From Dissophora ornata (taxonomy: Eukaryota > Mortierellomycota > Mortierellomycetes > Mortierellales > Mortierellaceae): DNA of 16,218 nt. Made by a program: the position numbers and the translations under genes. Shown here piece by piece: positions 1 through 8,524 of the stretch. Below the pieces are notes generated by a model, which saw only the letters and a program-made list of their open reading frames with translations, was not told the origin of the DNA and searched no databases. The stretch spans positions 1 to 16,218 of the forward strand of contig MU617313.1 of assembly GCA_025201705.1 (NCBI GenBank), read 5' to 3'. Position 1 is the first letter of the stretch, and every line of letters starts with the position of its first letter.

Positions 1-8
1 AAAAAAAA

Positions 9-1983
9 ATGAACACCATTCGGGCACAGTCGAGAACCAGCAACGTCAGCACCACCAGCAACAGTACCCACAGAAGCCACAGTAACACCCAAAATGTGCA
101 GCCAAGAAAAGCCAAGGTCGCTACCATGGCCCAAATGGACATCTCGTCCTTCTCGCCCTCCAAAAGCAGTAACAGCAGCAACAATAGCCATAGCAGTAGC
201 TATCCTTCAAGTCGCTCGACCGCTTTAAACAATCCTGTTCAGCAACAACGACCACCTCTCAAGATACGATCGTCAGAGTCGACAGTCTCAACCACTAGTT
301 CATTCAGGGCCGGTAATAACAATAATAATAATATTCACGCCCTTCAGCGGGCAGATACAGGCCCGATTATCCGCGTTAGCAATGGAGCAGGGTCAGTGTC
401 AGGAGGAGGAGGAGGAAGTACCATCGGAAGCAGTAACGGTGTAGCTAGACGTGTAGGCAATTCTTCAAGTCTTAGCGTAGGAGGGCCAGGCCAAGGAAGT
501 AGACTGGGAAGAGAAGGATCTATCACGTCCTCGGACGACGGAACTGTCTCTGAAGACTCTACTGAAGATCACATCCCCTTTTCGGGCGCTGGGGGGCTTC
601 TACATGGCAACAATCTGCCCTATGTTGGAAGTGGAGGTGGAAGTTTTGTGTCAAGTCGAAATGGTTCATTAGGACCTACGAGTGGTCCCAAAATCGCAGC
701 GTCCATTTCAGGATCAGGAACTATTGGAAGGGCAAGGGCCGCTACATCATCGACCACAGCAACAAAACCAATGCGGATTGCGGCAGGAGCGTCGATGAGA
801 GTCGATACCTCGTCCACGGTCTCTGCAACAGCATCTTCGGCACAGTCCTTAAACGTGACAGCAGGGGTAGGTGGTGGTAATGGAGGGTCGGCCACAGGGC
901 TATTGTCGACCTCCCTTTCATCCTCTACCTCGTCATCATCGTTGTCGTGGGTCAGTAGTCCTTCGAATAAGAACGGAACATCAGCATCAGTAGTAGGCCG
1001 TGATGACTCGGCCGTCAGTGTCACGTCGCCGACATCCGCACCCAACAATCTTCTACAGCCGCCTTCACCGGGACAGGTATCAGGATCAGGGCAGCAGCAA
1101 CAGCAGCAGCAGCAGCAATCGACAGCGGCCCGGGCCGCAAAGCCGACAAGCCAAAGCGCAGCCGCAGCCGCAGCAGCAAAGTTGGCAGAAGAGAACCGAC
1201 GCGTAGAAGAGGCAGCACGTACACGGAGAAAGATTGCAGATCTGGAACTTTCGAACGACATGTTGTTGCGGGTGAACAGGACCTTGGAGGCCACGAACCG
1301 GAAGCAAGCGGCCGAGATGCAAGAACTCAAGATGCGGATGCAATCGTAAATGTCCCTTTATTTTTTTTGTCTTTAAAGTGTGTGTGTGTGTGAAGGTGGG
1401 CTGGATATTGTCAATGAACTGTGACTGACATGTTCTCTACATGGAATAGTGCTCAATTCGGTGGCGACTTGTCTCTCACACAGGACCCAATCGAATCTAA
1501 TCAGATCAGTCCTGCAGCAAGCGACCCTGACACTGCAGTCATCATCCACGAGCTGACGGAAGCTGAACGACAGGCTGCCATGACATTCAAACGTGTCTGC
1601 ATGACGATCGAACAGCTGATCTATGAGGCGAAACAGGCACTGGATCAATCGACCAAGAAGGCTGGCGTCAAAGTCTTGTCATCGTTTGATATGTGTAAGT
1701 ACAGACACATGGACACCTTTTCTTCTAATGAGATGCATGCATGCCTATAACAACGCGCTTTAGTGCTGCCAGAAGCATTGAAAGGCTCTAAGGCAATTCG
1801 GCTAACCGTAAATATGGCACGTTCTTTTTTGCTTTGTGCCTCCATAAAAATTTAGATGAGAAGGAGGTGATGGAAGACGAGGCTGAAGACGACGACTTGG
1901 ATGCTGCAGACCAGTCAGTGGTGTTGAATGCGGACGATGAGGACCTAAAGGGTTCGTTTGCAGAAGGGATCTTGGATGCCTAA
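9..1983 (+). CDS. Serine-rich fungal coiled-coil protein, function unknown (spliced, possibly 5' partial)
   Basis: Proposed exons are 9-1345, 1450-1694 and 1856-1983, giving 569 residues. Both joins preserve the frame: codon TC+T across the first intron and T+AT across the second. Residues 1 to about 360 are low-complexity Ser/Thr/Gly/Asn-rich and probably disordered. A run of nine Gln lies near 362-370 and seven Ala near 380. A charged coiled coil (about 386-445) contains KIADLELSN and LLRVNRTLE. A second helical segment follows at about 478-512 (FKRVCMTIEQLIYEAKQAL), and the tail (about 530-569) is acidic. I recall similar KIADLE.SN..LL..NRTLE coiled coils in uncharacterised fungal proteins, but cannot assign a function. 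Scaffold or nuclear roles would be guesses. The frame stays open to base 3 and the ATG follows nine A residues at the window edge, so the true start may lie upstream; ATG 126 is an alternative internal start. It is convergent with the GATA gene. Confidence 0.78.
1346..1449 (+). other. Intron 1 of the serine-rich coiled-coil gene
   Basis: This 104-bp intron has donor GTAAAT, a CTGAC branch-point-like motif at 1425-1429 and acceptor ATAG about 20 bases downstream. Removing it replaces an in-frame TAA, which lies inside the donor, with an open frame that continues into the second exon. It contains a short TG microsatellite at about 1378-1392. If it is not removed, the first reading frame ends at 1349 after residue 446. 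Confidence 0.75.
1695..1855 (+). other. Intron 2 of the serine-rich coiled-coil gene (alternative internal exon possible)
   Basis: Donor GTAAGT at 1695 and acceptor TTTAG ending at 1855, with a CTAAC motif at 1802-1806 and a pyrimidine tract at about 1821-1843, define a 161-bp intron that keeps the frame. A second in-frame solution exists: introns 1695-1763 (GTAAGT to CTTTAG) and 1808-1860 (GTAAAT to GAG) with a 44-bp exon between them. That gives 582 residues. I prefer the single intron because its branch point and acceptor are stronger, but the sequence alone does not settle it. Confidence 0.6.
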
Positions 1984-2312
1984 ACACCCATGTTTCGGAT
2001 CCCGTGCTTTAATTTCGTGATGTTGTAGTTGTTTTTTGTTTGTTTGTTTGGGGGTTTTTTTTTCTTTTCTTTTTTCTTTCCTGCTGTTGTTGTTGTTGTT
2101 GTTGTTGCTGCTGCCTTACTACCCTTGTTGTACAATAATACTTTTTTTTTCTTGTTATGTATTACATTAGAACACATACCTTCCATTCGTTTCACTCCAC
2201 TCTTAGAATCAACTTATGTTACAACAGGGGGGGAGGGGAGGGGATTCCTTTTTTTTTTTTGCTTTATTGGGGTTCCGCGCAAGATGTTTTCGCGTTTTGC
2301 CATTTGTTCCCT

Positions 2313-2336
2313 TCTCTCTCTCTCTCTCTCTCTCTC
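2313..2336. repeat. (TC)n dinucleotide microsatellite
   Basis: About twelve uninterrupted TC units lie in the 3' untranslated stretch of the left gene, roughly 40 bases before its AATAAA signal. Confidence 0.9.
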
Positions 2337-2377
2337 GCTTTTGCAATATAACTGTGCATTTTGTCAACAGTCAACAC

Positions 2378-2383
2378 AATAAA
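2378..2383 (+). terminator. AATAAA poly(A) signal for the left plus-strand gene
   Basis: A canonical AATAAA lies about 395 bases after the stop codon at 1981-1983. It follows a T-rich and TC-repeat 3' untranslated stretch and is the first exact match downstream of the stop on the plus strand. Assignment is by position and motif only. Confidence 0.5.
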
Positions 2384-2595
2384 CCTACAGAAGCAAACAA
2401 GCTGAAACCATCATTCTCATTTTTTTTTTTAAAATAATGATATATTTTTTTTTCTGGGGTGGCTCTGGTTGAGCAGAGAACTATTGGTACAAGTAAAGAG
2501 AAAATGAAAAAATGAAAAAAAAACCGATACATAGGGTATCTTTCAGAGTCTGAGAAGGGGGGGGAGGTGGTTGTACAATGGGTTGTGTTGAATAG

Positions 2596-2628
<33 letters not shown>
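2596..2628. repeat. A33 mononucleotide run
   Basis: Thirty-three consecutive A residues on the plus strand (T33 on the sense strand of the GATA gene), in the convergent intergenic region. A run of this length is prone to slippage and its exact length may differ from the true genome. It could be the tail of an old retroposed sequence, but no recognisable element lies upstream of it. Confidence 0.95.
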
Positions 2629-2629
<1 letters not shown>

Positions 2630-2784
2630 CAATGAACAGGGGTATGGCGATTTTTTTTTGCTTTTCGGAATTGAAGAATCAATAACGTCTATAAGGTATG
2701 AAGCAAAGGGTAAAAAACACACAAAAAAAAAAAGACAACAATAATAATAATAATAATAATAACAAAGGATGTAGCGCTGGCGTT

Positions 2785-5700
2785 TTAGTCACTGGTGGCA
2801 TAGATAGCCATCGAGGTCGCGCTGGGTTGCCACATCCTATTCTCAATGGCAGTATCATGGCCGACAACCATCGACATCAAGGTGCCTGCAGACGGGGAGG
2901 CCATGGAGACACGATATCCGTGGTGGCCTCGGTGATGATGACCACCATCCTCTTCCGCATCCTCTCCGTCAGCACCATCATCGTGGATCGGCTGCTGGAA
3001 CTGGCGATAATCGCTCTCCATCATCGCTTCAGCACCATTACCGGATCCAGCCTCATTCGAGTAAAGGTACGCCATGCCCTGGTGCTGCTGCTGCTGGGCA
3101 TGATGGGCGTAGGGTCCTTGGGTCATGGTCGACCAGGGATAGCTCATCTGCTCCTCCCGGACGGGAGGCGAAGAGAGCGACAAAGACTGCAATCCACACT
3201 CCGTTGTTGGGGTGTTCACTATGCTGTGCTGCTGCTGCTGCTGTGCCAGGAGGATATTCAACTGCTGTTGCTGCTGTTGAGGCGACAGTTCCGCATATGC
3301 TGATCCAGTTGAAGGAGGCATGCGCAATCGATGGCGCAGGACATGGCATCGGTTCTCGAGAATGTTCAGGAACTCATACATCTGGCCCGGTCTCATGTGC
3401 TCCACAAGCACCTGGAACCGCCCGTCGTCAAAGATCAACGACTTTGCCTGGCCATTCTTGTCGAGAGCTGAAGGGACATTTGACATCTCTTGTGAATCCT
3501 CAGTCTTAATGGAAGACAAAAGCATACCGTCAGCAGGGGGCGAGGACACGCCGGCGAGAGCGGTGGGTGGGAGCGAATACGGTGCCATGGCATGGGCCAT
3601 TGGAGGTACTGTCGATCCAGTCAAAGGAGAGCAGAGGGTGCTGGTTGGTGAAAAAGGCCCGCCTTCACACATCAACAGTGGGGAGTCAGTCACCCCATTC
3701 AGATCGTCCGGAAGAAAGCCTGTCGAGGTGTAGTTGCCATAGGCACCCGTGGGGTCCTGACCTGAAGTGGCAGCCGCCAACTGACCCATGATCGTATTGT
3801 TAGGCATTTCACTCATAGTATTGTAGGCTTGCCATTCAACCGACTGGGAAGCTGATCCAGCATTTCCCTGTTGTCCTGCCATGACACCGGCACCTGTGAC
3901 AACACCCATATACGAGTCTGTATGGATGGGACCCGTGAAGGACCGAGTCTGGCGGTGACGCGACATCGTCTTTGAGCCTTTGCTGTTGCCGTTGCTGCTG
4001 CTGCGCTTCACACGCGTTGCTTCGGCTTTGAACATCAACGAGCCACTCTTGATTGTTCCATCCGCAGCCATCTCGGCCGCGCCTGACTCTTGCTGATCAG
4101 CAGATGCCGACGACTCTGCATCCTGCTCGGCGGCCACTTCTGGCGATGCACCATCGTTGGTGCTGCTCTTCTCTGGTCCAGATTCCGTGGCAGCGTCATT
4201 CTCGGGCGACGCGGACTCTGGCTCTTCCCCTCTGAAGCTCTCGCTGGGCGACATGACTGGCGACGCTGAGCATGGCGATGACACAGATTCCCTTTTGATG
4301 ATACCACTAGCTGGAGGCGAGAGCGTATAGGGGGACGAAGTCTCGCGTTGCTGGCTCAGTGAGGGCTTGTGACGAATATGCAGAGGCCGATGACCGTTGT
4401 ACTGTTTGTAGTACAGACCACAGGCATTGCACAGCGAATGCTTGCGATCCAATGTACGACGCCAAAGGGGTGTCTGCGTCACCTTGCAATTGAAGCACTC
4501 CAAAGCACGGGGTGGTCGCGTGCTCACCTTTTTGGTCTTTGTCGTCTTGGAGCTGGGCTTCTGCAGTGCTGCCAACGCCCACACCTGATTCGAACCCGAC
4601 GCGGCATTATTGCCATTGGCATTGCTGTTGTTGCTGTTGAACTGCGTTGCCACACCACCGTTGCCCATGCCGCTCATATCGGGACTGGAAGTCGAGCCTG
4701 TGGGGACAGCCAAGGAGAGGCTAGGATCCTCCATCGGCCGAAAGTTCTCAGCCATCATCTGACTATGGGTCATGTTTTCCATCATAACATATTCACCAAA
4801 GTGATCCTCGTCGTTCATGGAAGGATGCATATGATGTTGTTGATGGTGTGGTTGGTGGTGGTGCGGGTGTTGTTGATTGGAGTAGTGTTGCTGTTGCTGT
4901 TGCTGGAACTGAGATTGGAGCAACATCTGTTGTTGGTATTGATGTTGCTGCTGCTGCTGCTGCTGCAGATGCTGCATATTTTGCTGCAACTGTGCCTGCG
5001 GATCTTGTGGAGACTGTACTTGTTGTTGTTGTTGTTGTTGTTGTTGCTGTTGTGGTGACGACTGATTGGTAGAGTCGTTCGGAGAATTCACAAGGGGGTG
5101 TTGTGGGTGAGAGTGTGCAGCTGTGTTCGTAGACTGTTCCCAGGACTGGGGGGTGTTGTAGCCAGTAGGCGCGGACGCAGAGTTGGGCGAGTAAAACGTA
5201 GCAAGGGCAGAGGAATGTTGTGAAGACTGCTGCTGTTGTACTTGTTGTGATGGCTGTGAGGATGGTTGTTGTTGTGGGTGTGAGAAAAGGCCGCCGAGAC
5301 CGCGGACGTCTAAGGGATCATCAAGGGTATTTAAAGAAAGACGTATCATTAGAAAACAGAATACGAACACAAAGTTGGCAAGGAAGGTTGGTGTCTCCAC
5401 GCAAGAGCACACTACGCAGACACATGTGGCTAACCATGGGAAGGGAAAAAAACCCATATTTCCATGCCCTCGCATTGAGGAGGTGCAACCAGGTCAACAA
5501 AAAAAAGGGGGGCGAACGAAAAACACAAGCAAACACAGGCTGCATTCTCTTTTAAAAGAAACCCAAGATATTTGCCCCAGTGCAATAGAGGCCACACACA
5601 CAGAAGCGGGGAGGGGTACACGCGGCCCTGGCGCCTTTGGCTCTTTTTAACAGCAAGGAACAGATAAAGATAGACCAGGAGAGGCTGAGGCTGAGGACAA

Positions 5701-7731
5701 GGAGAGAGCATATTCAGCCATGCCGTGGGAGCATGGTCATGACATGAGCATGAGGAGGAGGCGCGAAGAAAGGGGTCCAAGACGTCGGTGGTAGGGGTAG
5801 AAGGAGGAAACATAAACCCAAGGAACAAAGCACTGAGAAATGCGCGGGGTTATTCAGTATGAGCGCGTGGGGACACTCCACTGAATGACAGTTTGGACCC
5901 AGGAGAAAGGCAGCAGCCAACAAAAAAGGCCGGAAAGTGAGGAGACGCAGGAGAGAAGTGAAGGGAGCGAGAGAGAGAAAGAGAGAAAAAACTCAAAAGG
6001 AGCAGGGGACAGAGATAGAATAGCGTGCATCAACCATTCCTCGCATGAAAAACAGAATAGAGACAAACAGAACATGGGGAAGGAGACTGGCAAGTCATGC
6101 CAGCCGGGAAAAATGGCACTGTTGAACAGGCGAGGAATGACAAAATGAAAGAGGATTCTATGATTATTGATAGATTGCCTGGAGAAGTGGGAACCATTGT
6201 CCTGTGTGAAGAATGAACGGATGGGCAGGTCGGCAAGAACGGGCAGGACGAGAAGGGCAGGCAAGAGGGGAAAGGACAAGAGGAGACAGAGAAGGACAAG
6301 CGTGAAAGGAGAGAGAGAGAAAGGAGGGAACAGAAGGAGGTACGACGCGTCCGACTAACCAACCATCCGCCACAATACAGCGTCACACTTGCGCTCTTCA
6401 TACTCTCTCTGCTCCCGATCTATTCCCGTCTGTGTGGAATCGCGCTCGATTTGTTCTGGGCTTTGGTTGACAATACGATAGAAAACAACAACGAACACAT
6501 GTAATACGAAGCGGAGGGCGAAAGGATTGTATGCAGTACGATGGCCGGACAAATAAACGAAGGCGGTGGATGCCGGATGCAGTATGCAGTATGACAACAC
6601 CAACACTGCGTCCGAGCACGCGCGTGAGAGTGCGCGTGAACGAAGCGGGAACTTTTTCTTTTTTTTTTTTTCCAAATGCAATGCGATGCTACCCTTCCAC
6701 AAACACACGCACCATGCACACATGTTGTTATACAAGCATATACAAGCATGCACAAGCCTGGCAGGGACAGGGCAAGTAGCTCAGGGATGACGATGACGAG
6801 AAGGCCTTTGCGTTTGTGTTTTGCTGCTCGCAGTTGCATATGTGCTCCCCCAACCCAATCCAGTCCAACCCCACCTCACACTCCGCGCTGCATGTGTCCA
6901 ATAATGTTTGTTTGTGGACGTGTCTCCCTCTCAAAAAAAAATTCCCTCCCGTGTCGGAAATGCACGATGCGCGCGGTATGGAGCACAAAACGCACAAGAT
7001 AGTAAAAGGAACAAAAGCAAAAGAGAGGGTGCTCAACAGAACGCGTTTTTCGCCCGTATCTGCAAGAGAGAGGCCGGGAGGAGCGACAGTAACACAAAAG
7101 CAAAGGTGCGGAGGAAACAATCGCCAGTCCCTGACGTAGTGGCGTCAGCGACGGGGAGTAGTATATTGATCAAGGATCCATGCGTACCTGTATAATCGCG
7201 AAGGCCAACATTATTGCCTGCATACCCCTTGTTAAGACCGCTCTCGGCTGCGACCATCTCGCGCGTGGACATAGTCTGCATCAACAGGTTGCGCGACTGG
7301 CTCTGCATCTGCTGCTGGATCATCTGCTCGGGATCAAGGTGCTGGTGGTCGAACCTCATGGGAACCTCGACTCCGCCGAAATACCTTGAGGTCCAGATGG
7401 CAGCACCGCCATTAGCAGCGACTGCTGCTACTACCGAGGGATCGAGGGCTTCGAGCTTGACAGCGTGCTCGTGGCTGTTGGCAATCGAGGACACGGTACT
7501 GATGGAGGGAGTTGGTGGCGCAGGCACGGAGACTGTTGTGGAACCAAGGTTTGGGCTGAGAGCAGAGGTGGGGGAGGAAATACCTTGACTGCTGCCGTTG
7601 GAGTCGCTGAGGATAGCGATGGAAGAGTTGCTCTGTAGCTGCAGCTGGTGTGGTTGTGGCTGGTTCTGGTTGCTGGGGTCATAGACCCCTCGACTGATCA
7701 ACTGGGCTGATTCCATTGTGTTGAGATCCAT
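2785..7731 (-). CDS. GATA-type zinc-finger transcription factor
   Basis: Two proposed exons, 7731-7188 and 5309-2785, join in frame (G+AC = Asp) to give about 1,022 residues. It is a predicted nuclear DNA-binding regulator. One GATA finger has Cys at about 453, 456, 475 and 478 (C-X2-C-X18-C-X2-C) with the canonical TPLWRR and LCNACGLYY motifs, followed by a basic tail to about 497. A Lys/Arg cluster at 436-449 is a likely nuclear localisation signal. Residues about 192-343 are Gln/His-rich, typical of activation regions. The part after the finger is rich in SP motifs and acidic residues, and a predicted helical block lies at about 811-844 ([20 protein letters not shown]). The ATG at 7731 is directly preceded by an in-frame TGA, which supports that start. 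Loop length 18 is shared with NsdD and White-collar fingers, while TPLWRR resembles the AreA class, so no orthologue name is given. The finger identification is near certain; attachment of the upstream exon is inferred from splice sites. Confidence 0.92.
4366..4497 (-). other. GATA zinc-finger domain and basic tail (coding sub-feature)
   Basis: This segment encodes the four zinc-ligand cysteines, the TPLWRR strand-turn motif, the [12 protein letters not shown] helix and a basic extension (HRPLHIRHK). In the family the finger binds GATA cores in the major groove and the basic tail contacts the minor groove. All four cysteines are present, so the finger should be functional. Confidence 0.97.
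5310..7187 (-). other. Long (1,878 bp) intron of the GATA gene, pyrimidine-rich on the sense strand
   Basis: The donor is CAG followed by GTACGC (7187 down). The acceptor is CCCTTAG ending at 5310, with a CTAAT branch point at 5352-5348 about 40 bases upstream. The frame is preserved across it. Fungal introns are usually far shorter. On the plus strand the segment from about 5590 to 6350 is strikingly purine-rich (GA tracts), so the sense strand is CT-rich. Minus-strand open frames inside are low-complexity Ser/Leu/Phe/Cys peptides and none looks like a real extra exon. The 3' end of the intron also reads openly into the second exon from ATG 5475 and ATG 5349, so an internal promoter and alternative first exon are possible. 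Confidence 0.7.
5590..6350. repeat. Polypurine (GA)-rich low-complexity tract
   Basis: The plus strand carries long AG-only or nearly AG-only stretches, for example around 5935-5990 and 6230-6345, with the repeated word GGGCAGG and runs of GAGAGA. It lies inside the GATA gene intron. Such tracts can be promoter pyrimidine tracts on the sense strand or can form triplex-type structures. No coding content is supported on either strand. Confidence 0.8.
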
Positions 7732-8037
7732 TCAGATCTTGCAAAGGGGGGAGAAAAAAAAACAAGGCACAGAAACCTGAGAGGTTAACAACAATGGTAC
7801 TGGCGATTCTGGCACAGCGGGAGGATTCTTTCGAGCGAAAGAGGATCGAGCGAAGAAGAGGTATGAGTATCGAGTCCGATGAGCAGAGAAGAAGAGGAGC
7901 TGACAGCCTAGAGGGTGTGCAGCAAGAAAGGGGGGCGCGCGGTACTCAACGCTATGAGAAAGGACGCTAAACGCGGGGTCAAGTCCTCTTCTTTCAAGTC
8001 CTGTTTTGTTTGACCAACACACTCGAACGCCAGTGGT

Positions 8038-8075
8038 GCACAAGCCTGCGGGCCATGCACAAGTCTGCGGGCCAA
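8038..8075. repeat. Tandem duplication of a 19-bp unit
   Basis: Two adjacent 19-bp copies sharing GCACAAG, then C or T, then CTGCGGGCCA differ at two positions. They lie about 310 bp upstream of the GATA gene start codon. Their function is unknown; they could be a small duplicated regulatory site or a slippage product. Confidence 0.85.
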
Positions 8076-8420
8076 GCCCCACCCCGGAAGAAACCCCTGC
8101 TGCATGCAGCATTGTCCAGGTCGCCCTGTTGCGCTCGGGGAAGGGAGGGGAATGGCGGAGAAAAGAAATGAAACGATACCGCGCTCACCCCAAAAAGGGT
8201 AGAGGTGCCTGATTGCTTTGCGCCTTTTGTTTTCTGAGGACGCAAAAGGGGAAAGAAACAGTGCAGATCATTGATAGGCAGACTGCCAGGTACAGTAATA
8301 AGAAAGAGAGGGAGAGAGGGAGAGAGGAGTATTGTCGACAGAGTCATATGTTGGTCAAAAGGGAAAGACAGGATCAAGAGAAAGGGTGGTAACGGCAAGT
8401 AATAGCCGAGGGCGTTGATA

Positions 8421-8524
8421 AACAACAACAACAACACCAACACACATTCACATACACATTCACATACACATTCACGCACGCCCACACAATATGCATAGAC
8501 ACAATATGCATACACACAATACAA
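8421..8524. repeat. Composite short tandem repeats (CAA, 12-bp and 15-bp units)
   Basis: A CAA run (about 8421-8437) is followed by three 12-bp units of CACATTCACATA (8443-8478, the third diverged). Two copies of a unit containing ACACAATATGCATA (8484-8512) come next, then a partial third. The ATGCAT cores are palindromic. The array is AC-rich on the plus strand and lies in the GATA gene upstream region. Confidence 0.88.

Larger units (their letters stand above)
1984..2784. other. Convergent 3'-3' intergenic region rich in microsatellites and homopolymers
   Basis: No coding sequence is supported here. The region holds the 3' untranslated parts of two convergent genes: the plus-strand gene ends at 1983 and the minus-strand GATA gene stops at 2785. 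It contains a GTT/GCT repeat (about 2081-2113), a G-rich stretch (2227-2243), a TC repeat (about 2313-2336), an uninterrupted A33 (2596-2628) and an AAT repeat (about 2740-2762). Reading frames here encode only homopolymer-like peptides. No exact AATAAA is visible on the minus strand before the A33 run, so the GATA transcript may use a variant signal or extend into the opposite gene. Confidence 0.7.

Noticed and set aside
620..1330. 236-codon minus-strand open frame antisense to the serine-rich gene
   Set aside because: It mirrors the codon-biased repeats of the plus-strand coding sequence (poly-Gln read as poly-Cys, poly-Ala as Ala), a typical antisense shadow.
2029..2382. 117-codon plus-strand open frame in the 3' region of the left gene
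   Set aside because: The product is made of Phe, Val and Leu-Ser runs from homopolymers and TC/GTT repeats, so it is untranslated sequence.
4582..4601. GATTCGAACCC, matching a tRNA B-box on the minus strand
   Set aside because: It lies inside the GATA coding sequence, where it encodes GSNQV, with no tRNA-like stems around it.
4369..5058. 229-codon plus-strand open frame antisense to the GATA gene
   Set aside because: Leu- and Val-rich runs arise from reading CAA/CAG Gln repeats on the opposite strand, so it is a shadow of the GATA coding sequence.
5313..5475. N-terminal extension of the large GATA exon starting at ATG 5475
   Set aside because: The extension is hydrophobic, Cys/Phe/Val-rich and unlike the rest of the protein, and it contains the branch point and acceptor of the proposed intron. 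Only the later ATG at 5349 is kept as a possible isoform start.
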